From Thermoplasmata archaeon (lineage in GTDB: Archaea; Thermoplasmatota; Thermoplasmata; Thermoplasmatales; Aciduliprofundaceae): a stretch of 6,553 nucleotides of DNA. The notes under the pieces are model-generated. The model saw only the letters and a program-made list of their open reading frames with translations, made no database searches and had not been told where the DNA came from. The DNA is taken from the NCBI GenBank assembly GCA_021160945.1, contig JAGHBQ010000083.1:1-6553 (forward strand), written 5' to 3'. Below are positions 1-6,464 of the stretch, piece by piece (positions within the stretch are counted from its first letter, which is position 1; each line of letters opens with the position of its first letter). The position numbers and the translations under genes were made by a program.

Positions 1-1595
1 CGTATATATTAACTCCTCACGGTGAGAAGCTACCCTACCTGAATACAATGAAAAGAGAAGAGGGTCTGAAAGAGATTCATGAGCTTCTAAAAGACATAAT
101 GAAAGGGAAGGAGCTTTTTATCCTCTTCTTCTCACTTGGCCCCAAAAATTCGCCTTTTATGATTCCGGCTGTACAGCTCACAGATTCCGCCTACGTGGCT
201 CACAGCGAGTTTATGCTATATAGAAAAGCCTATGATGTTTTTGCAAATAACCCTGATCTCAAGTTTCTTAAATTTGTCCATTCTGAGGGAGAGTTGGATG
301 AGAGAAATACAAGCAAAACTCTGGATAAGAGAAGGATAATGATCGACCTGGAGGAGGAGATAACATACGCAGTAAACACCCAGTATGCTGGAAACACCAT
401 AGGATTGAAAAAGCCAGCTTTCCGATTGACCATAAATCGGGCAGTTAAGGAAGGGTGGCTGAGTGAGCATATGTTTCTTATGGGGGTAAATGGCCCAAAT
501 GGGCGAGTCTCTTACTTTACCGGTGCTTTTCCAAGCATGTGCGGTAAAACAAGCACATGCATGCTTATAGGAGAAAGACTTGTGGGGGATGATCTTTCTT
601 TCATAAAGATAATTAATGGCGAGACTCGAGCGGTCAATGTGGAAAACGGAGTATTCGGAATAATTCAAGGTGTGAATAAAGAAGATGATCCCTATATCTG
701 GGAGGTTCTCCACAAACCCTATGAAATTATATTCTCCAACGTTCTTATTCACGAAGGTAAGCCCTACTGGAATGGCATGGGAGAAGAAATTCCTGAAAAA
801 GGAGAGAATCACAGCGGTAAATGGTGGAAGGGGAAAAAAGATGCTGAAGGAAAAGAGATATCGCCAAGCCATAAGAACGCTCGTTTTACAGTTCGCCTTT
901 CCTATTTCTCCAACTTAGATAAAGAGGCTTTGAATTCCATAAATGGTGTTAAGCTGAGCGGAATGATATTTGGTGGTCGAGATTCTGACACCTGGCCACC
1001 TGTGTGCGAATCTTTCAACTGGCAGCACGGGGTTATAATGAAAGGAGCCTCCATTGAATCAGAAACCACTGCCGCAACTCTTGGCCAGGAAGGTGTGAGA
1101 AAGTTCAATATCATGTCCATCCTTGATTTTATGTCGGTACATCTTGGTGCCTACATAAAAAATTATCTGGAATTTGGAAAGAAACTGAAGAATCCGCCAA
1201 AAATATTTGCGGTTAACTATTTCCTGAAGGATAAGAACGGTGAGTATCTCAACAGCAAGCTGGATAAGAAAGTTTGGCTGAAGTGGATGGAGCTTCGCGT
1301 GAACGGGGATGTGGATGCAATAGAGACTCCCATTGGATATCTTCCTAAATATGAGGATCTCAAAAGATTGTTCAAAGAAGTCTTTGATAGGGAGTATACA
1401 AGAGAGGAGTATGAGAAGCAGTTTATGATTCGTGTACCTGAGCTTCTGGCAAAAATAGGAAGAATAAGAAAAATATACTCTCAGATGAACAATATTCCAC
1501 CAGAATTATTCCAGGAGCTGGATGCAGAGGAAAAAAGGTTGATGGAAGCAAAAGAAAGGTATGGTGATTATATATCTCCCTTCACTTTTGAATAA
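1..1595 (+). CDS. pckG: Phosphoenolpyruvate carboxykinase (GTP), 5'-truncated by the window edge
   Basis: Interconverts oxaloacetate plus GTP with PEP, CO2 and GDP in the cytosol, the entry step of gluconeogenesis. The frame is open from base 3 to the stop at 1593-1595. The first ATG (48) is internal, because the family's N-terminal ~100 residues are missing and the residues before that ATG (YILTPHGEKLPYLNT) look like normal protein. Counting from that Met: the LFILFFSLGP motif lies near residues 23-32. The kinase-1a/P-loop GAFPSMCGKTS is at 159-169 and carries the hyperreactive Cys of GTP-type enzymes (C165). Kinase-2 VGDDLSF starts at 179, NARFT is at 277-281, and FNWQHG is at about 323-328. 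ETPIGYLP, which contacts the C-terminal side, follows later. The CGKTS form separates it from the ATP-dependent family (GTGKTT). It converges on the next gene and shows no link to the other units. The family call is secure. Confidence 0.95.
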   Translation, partial: YILTPHGEKLPYLNTMKREEGLKEIHELLKDIMKGKELFILFFSLGPKNSPFMIPAVQLTDSAYVAHSEFMLYRKAYDVFANNPDLKFLKFVHSEGELDERNTSKTLDKRRIMIDLEEEITYAVNTQYAGNTIGLKKPAFRLTINRAVKEGWLSEHMFLMGVNGPNGRVSYFTGAFPSMCGKTSTCMLIGERLVGDDLSFIKIINGETRAVNVENGVFGIIQGVNKEDDPYIWEVLHKPYEIIFSNVLIHEGKPYWNGMGEEIPEKGENHSGKWWKGKKDAEGKEISPSHKNARFTVRLSYFSNLDKEALNSINGVKLSGMIFGGRDSDTWPPVCESFNWQHGVIMKGASIESETTAATLGQEGVRKFNIMSILDFMSVHLGAYIKNYLEFGKKLKNPPKIFAVNYFLKDKNGEYLNSKLDKKVWLKWMELRVNGDVDAIETPIGYLPKYEDLKRLFKEVFDREYTREEYEKQFMIRVPELLAKIGRIRKIYSQMNNIPPELFQELDAEEKRLMEAKERYGDYISPFTFE

Positions 1596-1649
1596 TTTTT
1601 TTACTTGATTCTCCATCAAATCACAAGTTTCATTGCTTAGGACTTTTTT
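1596..1649 (+). terminator. Oligo-T termination region after pckG
   Basis: A run of seven T (1596-1602) starts directly after the pckG stop codon, and a run of six T follows at 1644-1649. Archaeal RNA polymerase terminates at such oligo-T tracts without needing a hairpin. Between the two runs, 1603-1628 can form a weak stem (ACTTG/CAAGT, then ATT/AAT with a two-base bulge). The stretch separates two convergent genes, so termination is expected here. No comparable T-run is seen on the minus strand for the gene coming the other way. Confidence 0.45.
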
Positions 1650-1660
1650 GCATCCGTGAG

Positions 1661-2377
1661 CTACCACAGCACTTCCTCTCTCTTTTCAATCTTTTGATGT
1701 TTAATTTTGGGTATTGTATAATATATTAGCAAGATGGCCACTATTGCAAACAACGCTTCCACCATATACATAGCAACTGAACTCTGTGTTAATTGATAGT
1801 AGGCAGCAATGCTATCTATAAGAGCATGTAATGCGACCATACTTGCCAATCCTTGCTTTCCAAATCCAGAAGTATATGCATAAGCCAGGAAAATGGTTGT
1901 GGCTACATGAAACAATACTGCAAAATATCTCTCGAATAAAGATAAAAGAGCAAATCCCAAAGGAGCTTCTAAAGGTCTGCCAATAGACGCCGCAGTAATT
2001 ATACCTGCCACTACTAAGAACACTACTTCAATTATACCAAATCCCAATCCTACAAAAAGTGCGGCTTTAAGACTCTTCTTTCTCACAAGAAGGTATTTCA
2101 TTCCTTCCTGGGCCAAGCCTGCCACAACTCCAAGCCAAATAGCCGTTTCAATAGTAAATAGTGTACCGCGAGCAACTACATCCTGATTAGAAGTTATCCC
2201 CAAACCCAAAAGGGGCAACTGTTGTATCGGCTGTTGAATTATCAGGGCCAAGAAAAATATGGCAATACCCAATATGAACTCTGGCCACATGGTTTTCTTG
2301 AATCCGAGAAAATAGAGAGTGAGCCATGCAAGTAAACCTCCAATTATAAGAAATGGAGGCGTGTACAATTCACTCAC
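1661..2377 (-). CDS. Multi-pass membrane protein, YhfC/PrsW-like glutamic-type intramembrane protease
   Basis: This 238-residue, very hydrophobic protein has about seven likely membrane helices (near 8-25, 34-50, 77-98, 104-130, 141-167, 178-196 and 203-222) and a short charged C-terminal tail. It shows the pattern of glutamic-type intramembrane proteases: QEGMK at 90-94 where the family has EExxK/EExxR, FGIIE at 113-117 (PrsW FxxxE), FERYFAVLFH with H157, and LHALID with H184 and D188. The ER-x-FAV-x-FH and LHALID segments recall YhfC (DUF2324), while EExxK and FxxxE recall PrsW, so the exact subfamily is open. The first Glu of the EE pair is Gln here. It starts with GTG at 2377, overlapping the upstream YbjQ stop by four bases (GTGA), with GGAG five bases ahead. 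This implies translational coupling. The substrate is unknown. Activity is inferred from fold motifs only. Confidence 0.72.
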   Translation of the reverse strand: MSELYTPPFLIIGGLLAWLTLYFLGFKKTMWPEFILGIAIFFLALIIQQPIQQLPLLGLGITSNQDVVARGTLFTIETAIWLGVVAGLAQEGMKYLLVRKKSLKAALFVGLGFGIIEVVFLVVAGIITAASIGRPLEAPLGFALLSLFERYFAVLFHVATTIFLAYAYTSGFGKQGLASMVALHALIDSIAAYYQLTQSSVAMYMVEALFAIVAILLIYYTIPKIKHQKIEKREEVLW

Positions 2378-2703
2378 TCCTTCTCCACCACTACAGCAGT
2401 GCCATATGCATATACCTCAGCAATACTTGAGCCAATATTGGAAGTTGCAAAACGCATATTTATAACTGCATTGGCTCCAAGTTTTTTAGCATGGATGATC
2501 ATCCTTTTCAAAGCTTCTTCACGCGCTTCGGCCATCATCTTAGTGTATTCCTTTACCTCTCCACCCGCTATATTTCTAAAAGCAGCCATGATGTCACGGC
2601 CAATATGTGTAGCTTTCACTATGCCACCCCGAGCTACACCTTTGATTTCAAGGATTTTATAACCAGGAATGGTTTCTGTTGTAACCACAATTATATCTTC
2701 CAT
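2374..2703 (-). CDS. YbjQ/UPF0145 (DUF74) family protein
   Basis: A 109-residue protein that covers the whole YbjQ family and nothing else, which is its usual length. Visible hallmarks are TIPGYKILEIKGVARG at 11-26, ATHIGRDIMAAFRNIAGGE at about 31-49, YTKMMAEAREEALKRM at 53-68, GANAVINMRF at 76-85, and the closing EVYAYGTAVVVE. Known structures of this family are small pentameric alpha/beta rings. It is often labelled a putative heavy-metal-binding domain, but its function is not established. The start is the ATG at 2703. No Shine-Dalgarno is visible before it, whereas an AT-rich box lies about 26 bases upstream, so a leaderless transcript is likely. It is first in a two-gene unit with the membrane protease-like gene, overlapping it by four bases. 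Confidence 0.93.
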   Translation of the reverse strand: MEDIIVVTTETIPGYKILEIKGVARGGIVKATHIGRDIMAAFRNIAGGEVKEYTKMMAEAREEALKRMIIHAKKLGANAVINMRFATSNIGSSIAEVYAYGTAVVVEKE

Positions 2704-2720
2704 AAATACACTTATGTCTT

Positions 2721-2738
2721 TTCAAATATTAAAATCTT
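2721..2738 (-). promoter_or_regulatory. Putative TATA box of the ybjQ-protease unit
   Basis: On the minus strand this reads AAGATTTTAATATTTGAA. The TATA-like core is centred about 26 bases upstream of the ATG at 2703, with a purine-rich BRE-like flank. That spacing would place transcription initiation at or very near the start codon, matching the absence of a ribosome-binding site. It is supported by composition and spacing only. Confidence 0.45.
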
Positions 2739-2820
2739 TTGCATACCACTGCAAGGACCCTGGAGAATATGTGTTTAAGCTACTGCTTCTATGCGTATTA
2801 GGTAATCAGCTCACTAAACA

Positions 2821-2866
2821 GGCTTCCACAGTTATAATTAGGGGCTTCCACAGTTATAATTAGGGG
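2821..2866. repeat. Perfect 22-bp tandem duplication in the intergenic region
   Basis: Two identical head-to-tail 22-bp units occupy 2821-2842 and 2843-2864. The first two bases of a third unit (GG) follow before the sequence diverges. Each unit contains the core CCACAGTTATAATTAGG. The array starts about 118 bases upstream of the ybjQ start and ends four bases short of the stop codon of the HTH-CBS gene. Each copy holds a TATA-like TTATAATTA. It may be a duplicated regulator site for the ybjQ unit or a recent replication-slippage event. No further copy was seen elsewhere in the window. Confidence 0.9.
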
Positions 2867-2869
2867 AAT

Positions 2870-3433
2870 TTAATATCTAAATTTCAGAACCCTTTTCCGT
2901 AGAAGATCGGCCTTGGTAATTATTCCACTTATCTCTCCATTTTTAACCATTATTACGGCAGGATATATTTTAAGCGTCTCTTTTATTAAAGAAAGAGGAG
3001 TGTTGTAGGATACCACCGGAAATGGATCTTCGATTATCTCTCTCACCTTTGTTCCATTCTTAATCTTTTCATAATTTGCCACTAAGGTTCCTTCAGTAAC
3101 GCTTCCAACAACTTTACCCTCATGAATTACAGGTAACTGAGAGATCGCATTCTCTCTCATTAACTCCACTGCTTTTTCAATGGGATCCTCTGGAGAAATC
3201 GAAATCACATTTTGTGTGCATATATCCTTTGCTATCAATGTCTCGTGATGCTCCTTCATCTTATCCTCCAGAGCAATGAATATTCTCTTCGCCACCGTAT
3301 AGGAAGGTTCGACCCTCCCCTTTTCAATCTTGGCAATCATAGATTGACTTACTCCACTTAATTTCGCCAGTTCGGATTGCGTCAACCCAAGCTTCTGCCT
3401 AAGCTTTTTGATCTGACCTAAATCTTCCCACAT
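2870..3433 (-). CDS. HTH (XRE/Cro type) transcriptional regulator with a C-terminal CBS domain pair
   Basis: A 187-residue cytosolic regulator. An N-terminal lambda-repressor-type helix-turn-helix covers about residues 6-60 (LTQSELAKLSGVSQSMIAKIEKG at 17-39, with the recognition helix beginning at VSQS). CBS motif 1 spans about 68-125 (AKDICTQNVISISPED, AISQLPVIHEGKVVGSVTEG) and CBS motif 2 about 129-183 (KVREIIEDPFPVVSYNTP, KNGEISGIITKADLL). CBS pairs bind adenosyl ligands such as AMP, ATP or S-adenosylmethionine, so ligand-dependent DNA binding is likely. The frame is open to an ATG at 3505, but the extra 24 residues are not HTH-like. The tandem ATG at 3436/3433 follows GGGGAGG, and the second one has the better spacing. 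It is transcribed divergently from the homocysteine operon across about 95 bases, so it probably controls that operon and itself. The ligand is not deducible from sequence alone. Confidence 0.88.
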   Translation of the reverse strand: MWEDLGQIKKLRQKLGLTQSELAKLSGVSQSMIAKIEKGRVEPSYTVAKRIFIALEDKMKEHHETLIAKDICTQNVISISPEDPIEKAVELMRENAISQLPVIHEGKVVGSVTEGTLVANYEKIKNGTKVREIIEDPFPVVSYNTPLSLIKETLKIYPAVIMVKNGEISGIITKADLLRKRVLKFRY

Positions 3434-3437
3434 CATG

Positions 3438-3444
3438 CCTCCCC
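3438..3444 (-). promoter_or_regulatory. Shine-Dalgarno that sets the start of the HTH-CBS gene
   Basis: On the minus strand this reads GGGGAGG, one base before the ATG at 3436 and four bases before the ATG at 3433. The spacing favours the second ATG. It argues against the more distant in-frame starts at 3451 and 3505. Confidence 0.6.
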
Positions 3445-3520
3445 ATGACATACCTTTATTTATTCTTATCGGAATAACATCGTCAAAAAATATTATCTTA
3501 ATCATAAATATGCCCTCTCA
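3445..3520. promoter_or_regulatory. Divergent promoter/operator region between the HTH-CBS gene and the homocysteine operon
   Basis: This AT-rich spacer must drive both directions. An AT box centred near 3491 (AAAAAATATTATC) could serve either strand. Rightward it predicts a transcript start near 3517, and leftward one near 3465. In both cases the leader would contain the Shine-Dalgarno of the gene. A second AT box at 3454-3467 is about 27 bases from the ATG at 3433 and could give a leaderless transcript instead. An imperfect inverted repeat (ATATTA at 3490-3495, TAAATAT at 3505-3511) overlaps the first box and is a weak operator candidate. Nothing here is proven. Confidence 0.4.
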
Positions 3521-3526
3521 GGTGGT
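3521..3526 (+). promoter_or_regulatory. Shine-Dalgarno that sets the start of the DUF39 gene
   Basis: GGTGGT lies five bases (counted from GGTGG) before the ATG at 3531 and matches the archaeal anti-Shine-Dalgarno. It selects this start over upstream in-frame ATGs at 3510 and 3435, which lie in the promoter region or inside the divergent gene. Confidence 0.6.
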
Positions 3527-3530
3527 ACCT

Positions 3531-4700
3531 ATGAAAACCTACGAGGAAATAAACGAGAAGATCGCCAATAGAGATGTGGTGGTGGTGACAGCAGAGGAGA
3601 TGAAAGAGATCGTGGAGGAAATTGGAGCTAAAAAAGCAGCTGAAGAGGTCGATGTGGTGACCACCGGCACATTTGGTGCAAGGTGCTCATCAGGTGTATT
3701 TCTCAATTTCGGTCATGCGGATCCACCTATTAAAATGATGAGAGCCTGGCTGAACGGAGTTCCTGCCTATTGCGGTTTGGCTGCGGTGGACGTTTATTTG
3801 GGTGCTACAGAGCTTAGGGAGGATTTAAGCCTTGATTATGGTGGTGCCCATGTTATTGAGGATCTCCTTAAAGGAAAAGAAATTCATCTGAAAGCAATAG
3901 GATATCCAACCGATTGTTATCCACGAAAGGAGATAGAGACATACATTAACCTTGACTCCATAAATCAGGCTATAATGTTCAATCCTCGTAATGCGTATCA
4001 AAATTATGTAGCAGCCACAAATTCAACTGAGCGCACTATTTACACCTACATGGGTAAGCTTCTTCCAAGATATGGAAATGTGAATTACACAACATCTGGG
4101 GAGTTAAATCCATTAATCAACGATCCTTATTATAGAACGATTGGTATGGGAACCAGGATTTTCATAGGGGGAGCAAAAGGATACATTGTGAGCGAGGGAA
4201 CCCAATTTCATCCAGATGTACCCAGAGCACCTAATGGCGTTCCAAAGGAAGGTGCAGCCACTCTTGCAGTAATAGGAAATCTTAAAGAAATGTCTCCGGA
4301 ATTCATCAAGGCCATAAAAGTTCCAGGCTACGGAATTTCCTTGATGGTCGGTATTGGGGTGCCTATCCCAATCCTCGACGTGGAGATGGCAAAATATACT
4401 GCTGTGAGAAATAATGAGATATATACAACAATTTACGATTACGGTATACCTTCTCGCAATAGGCCAGCTGTAAGGGAAGTAAGCTACGAGGAGTTGAAGA
4501 GCGGATCTGTGGAGATAAACGGCAAGAATGTCCCAACCTACTACCTTGGAAGCTATCAAAAAGCAAGAAAAATAGCCATAAAACTGAAGGAATGGATAAA
4601 GAAAGGGGAATTTTTACTTCAGAAACCCTTAGAGCATTTTCCTCTCAAGAGGGAATTCAAACCTCTGAAGATAAGGGGGAAGAGAAATGGGAATCATTAG
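3531..4700 (+). CDS. DUF39/HcyBio (COG1900) homocysteine biosynthesis protein, CBS-less form
   Basis: A 389-residue cytosolic protein. The family is known from methanogens, where its members (MA1821 type) are needed to make homocysteine from aspartate semialdehyde and sulfide. Visible family features are the opening KTYEEINEKI, TTGTFGARCSSGVFLNFGH at 45-63, PAYCGLAAVDVYLGA at 78-92, YPTDCYPRKE at 125-134, then TSGELNPLINDP and the glycine-rich IFIGGAKGYIVSEGTQFHP at 210-228. Cysteines C52, C81 and C129 are present. Conserved Cys in this family are thought to carry persulfide, and C52 and C129 seem to match the functional pair. The protein ends right after the DUF39 domain, whereas methanogen homologues such as MJ0100 continue into a CBS pair. 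It is first in an operon with UPF0280, asd and aspartokinase. Its last 14 bases overlap the next gene. The family is secure; the reaction here is inferred. Confidence 0.92.
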   Translation: MKTYEEINEKIANRDVVVVTAEEMKEIVEEIGAKKAAEEVDVVTTGTFGARCSSGVFLNFGHADPPIKMMRAWLNGVPAYCGLAAVDVYLGATELREDLSLDYGGAHVIEDLLKGKEIHLKAIGYPTDCYPRKEIETYINLDSINQAIMFNPRNAYQNYVAATNSTERTIYTYMGKLLPRYGNVNYTTSGELNPLINDPYYRTIGMGTRIFIGGAKGYIVSEGTQFHPDVPRAPNGVPKEGAATLAVIGNLKEMSPEFIKAIKVPGYGISLMVGIGVPIPILDVEMAKYTAVRNNEIYTTIYDYGIPSRNRPAVREVSYEELKSGSVEINGKNVPTYYLGSYQKARKIAIKLKEWIKKGEFLLQKPLEHFPLKREFKPLKIRGKRNGNH

Positions 4701-5412
4701 AAGATTCTTCCAGCTCAAGGAAACTGCGGTCACCATAACTGCGGAGAAGAAGTTTATTGAAGTGGCAAAAAAAGGTATTATAGAAGCAAGGGAAATTGTG
4801 GAGAGATTCATCACTGAGGATCCCTTCTTTCTTTACACCTTGGAACCCTATGATTGCCCAGAGAATGCTCCATCTCTGATAAAAAGAATGTGTCAGGCAT
4901 CTTACATGGTTAATGTTGGACCTATGGCCTCCGTTGCGGGGGCCATAGCTCAGTATGCCACGGAAAAGATGAGAGAGAAAGGTGCGGATTATGTCGTGGT
5001 GGATAATGGGGGTGATATAGCCTTCTACTCTCCAAGGAAGGAGCTTAGGGTTGGAATATATACAGGTAATCCTCTAACAAATGTTTTTGCTTTATTAATC
5101 CCCCCCGGCTATCCAGCAGGAGGAATATGTACCTCCTCGGGAAAAGTGGGTCCTTCTATAAGCTTTGGAAATGCTGACGCAGTCACCATTCTGGCAAAGG
5201 ATGCAATAATTGCCGATGCGGCCGCCACTGCACTGGGAAATATGATAAAAAGGGAGGAGAACCTTAAAAATGCTTTTCGTATCCTTGAAGATGTTCCTGG
5301 AATAAGCGGTGCCCTAGCGATAATTGGAAGAAAAGTCGCTCTATGGGGCGAACTTCCAGGAATTATCAAGACAAAAATACCCAGAAATAAAATAACTTGG
5401 AGGTGGTTTTAA
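4687..5412 (+). CDS. UPF0280 (COG2122) ApbE-like protein, probable sulfide-assimilation factor
   Basis: A 241-residue cytosolic protein of the UPF0280 family, distantly like the T-fold flavin transferase ApbE. Visible blocks are VGPMASVAGAIAQYA at 77-91, VVVDNGGDIAFY at 103-114, GICTSSGKVGPSISFG at 146-161, and NADAVTILAKDAIIADAAATALGN at 162-185. The last resembles the ApbE segment ending in ADALATA. Cysteines C57, C69 and C148 could matter for sulfur chemistry. The Methanosarcina homologue MA1715 was reported to support efficient sulfide use when sulfide is scarce; its biochemical reaction is not settled. The ATG at 4687 follows GGGGGA by six bases and overlaps the DUF39 gene by 14 bases in another frame, which suggests coupled translation. 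The stop is immediately followed by the asd start. Flavin transfer is an alternative activity that the sequence does not exclude. Confidence 0.88.
   Translation: MGIIRRFFQLKETAVTITAEKKFIEVAKKGIIEAREIVERFITEDPFFLYTLEPYDCPENAPSLIKRMCQASYMVNVGPMASVAGAIAQYATEKMREKGADYVVVDNGGDIAFYSPRKELRVGIYTGNPLTNVFALLIPPGYPAGGICTSSGKVGPSISFGNADAVTILAKDAIIADAAATALGNMIKREENLKNAFRILEDVPGISGALAIIGRKVALWGELPGIIKTKIPRNKITWRWF
5399..5406 (+). promoter_or_regulatory. Strong Shine-Dalgarno of asd inside the UPF0280 C-terminus
   Basis: GGAGGTGG lies six bases before the asd ATG (5413) and encodes part of the last residues of UPF0280. The UPF0280 stop (TAA, 5410-5412) directly abuts the asd start, so ribosomes finishing one gene can begin the next. 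Confidence 0.75.
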
Positions 5413-6459
5413 ATGAAGAACGTTGCTCTTTTAGGAGCTACTGGAGCTATGGGACAGAGATTTGTTGATATGCTAGAAAATCATCCCTATTTTGATCTTC
5501 GAGTTCTGGTTGCCTCTTCCCATCGAAGAGGTAAAAAATATGGTAAGGATGTGCACTGGCTTCTTGGCAACAGTGTGCCAGACTATGTAAAAGATTTGGA
5601 AATAATGGAATTTAATGTAAAAACATTGGAAAAGGAGAATATTGACATAGTTTTCAGCGCTTTACCCTCCGAAGTGGCTCGAGAATATGAGGGAACATTG
5701 AGAGAAAAGGGCTATCCCGTTTTTTCCAACTCCAGTGCCTACAGAATGGAAGGAGATGTACCCATAGTTATACCGGAGGTGAATAGAGAACACATTAAAC
5801 TCACAAAAATTCAGAAAGAAAAATACGGAGGTTTTATAGTAACAAATTCCAATTGTTCCACATCTGGTCTGGTTATGGCTCTTTATCCTCTCAAAAAATT
5901 TGGCATTGAAGAAGTGATTGTGACCACTTATCAGGCTATATCCGGGGCGGGATATCCCGGAGTTGCGAGTTTGGATATATGCTCCAATGTTATACCTTAT
6001 ATAAAAAATGAGGAGGAGAAAATAAGGAGAGAGAGCAGAAAAATTCTAGGTACCTATGAAAATGGAAAAATCAAATCATATAAGATGAGAATAATTGCTA
6101 GCTGTGCAAGGGTCCCCGTAAGGGATGGCCATCTCGAATCCGTAGTTGTGAAACTCAGAGAGGACGTATCTCTTGAGAAGATAAAAGAGAGCATGGAAAA
6201 TTTGAAACCGTTAGAGGGTCTACCCACCGCGCCGAAGAAACCCATAATAATAAGGGATGAGGATAATCGCCCACAGCCACTTCTGGATGCCTGCATGGGG
6301 AATGGAAAATCTAAAGGCATGAGTGTTGTGGTTGGAAGATTTGCTAATATAGAAGGATATCTAAGATTCTATCTTCTTGTTCACAACACTATAAGAGGCG
6401 GTGCTGGCAATGCTATACTTAATGCTGAGTATGCTCTAAAACATGGATACGTGAGGTGA
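5413..6459 (+). CDS. asd: Aspartate-semialdehyde dehydrogenase, archaeal type
   Basis: Reduces aspartyl-4-phosphate with NADPH to aspartate 4-semialdehyde in the cytosol. This is the branch metabolite for threonine, methionine and lysine. Its 348 residues are typical of the archaeal/fungal branch of the family. The Rossmann fold opens with LLGATGAMGQRF at 6-17. SALPSEVAREYE follows at 82-93. The active-site Cys is C148 in TNSNCSTSG. AISGAGYPG lies at 175-183. The catalytic His is H240 in RVPVRDGHLESV, preceded by substrate-binding R233. Near the C-terminus, NTIRGGAGNAILNAE is the usual helix. The ATG at 5413 abuts the UPF0280 stop and has an ideal ribosome-binding site. Placement between the sulfur genes and aspartokinase suggests that its product is fed to homocysteine synthesis. 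All key residues are intact. Confidence 0.97.
   Translation: MKNVALLGATGAMGQRFVDMLENHPYFDLRVLVASSHRRGKKYGKDVHWLLGNSVPDYVKDLEIMEFNVKTLEKENIDIVFSALPSEVAREYEGTLREKGYPVFSNSSAYRMEGDVPIVIPEVNREHIKLTKIQKEKYGGFIVTNSNCSTSGLVMALYPLKKFGIEEVIVTTYQAISGAGYPGVASLDICSNVIPYIKNEEEKIRRESRKILGTYENGKIKSYKMRIIASCARVPVRDGHLESVVVKLREDVSLEKIKESMENLKPLEGLPTAPKKPIIIRDEDNRPQPLLDACMGNGKSKGMSVVVGRFANIEGYLRFYLLVHNTIRGGAGNAILNAEYALKHGYVR
6453..6459 (+). promoter_or_regulatory. Shine-Dalgarno choosing a GTG start for aspartokinase
   Basis: GAGGTGA covers the last codons and stop of asd and lies five bases before the GTG at 6465. The in-frame ATG at 6474 would be 14 bases away, so the GTG is the better start. Confidence 0.6.
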
Positions 6460-6464
6460 TAAAA

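Noticed and set aside
216..872. Long open frame (218 codons) antisense to pckG
   Set aside because: It lies wholly within a well-conserved gene in the opposite direction, is rich in Cys, Phe and Tyr without any recognisable domain, and has no ribosome-binding site or promoter. It is a shadow frame.
2821..2866. CRISPR array
   Set aside because: The two copies are directly adjacent with no spacer, there are only two of them, and no cas gene is nearby.
2704..2869. Small gene or RNA gene in the intergenic stretch
   Set aside because: The plus-strand open frames here are largely antisense to ybjQ or run through the tandem repeat, with no ribosome-binding site. No cloverleaf or stable fold was recognised.
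3434..3505. 24-residue N-terminal extension of the HTH-CBS regulator
   Set aside because: The extra residues are not part of the HTH fold, run through the divergent promoter, and lack a ribosome-binding site, unlike the tandem ATG at 3436/3433.
3435..3530. N-terminal extension of the DUF39 protein to the ATG at 3435
   Set aside because: It would overlap the start of the divergent HTH-CBS gene and translate its promoter. The ATG at 3531 has a GGTGG site and begins with the family's usual KTYEEIN opening.
4113..4559. Open frame of 148 codons antisense to the DUF39 gene
   Set aside because: The sense strand encodes a conserved family throughout, and the antisense protein shows no domain or credible start signal.
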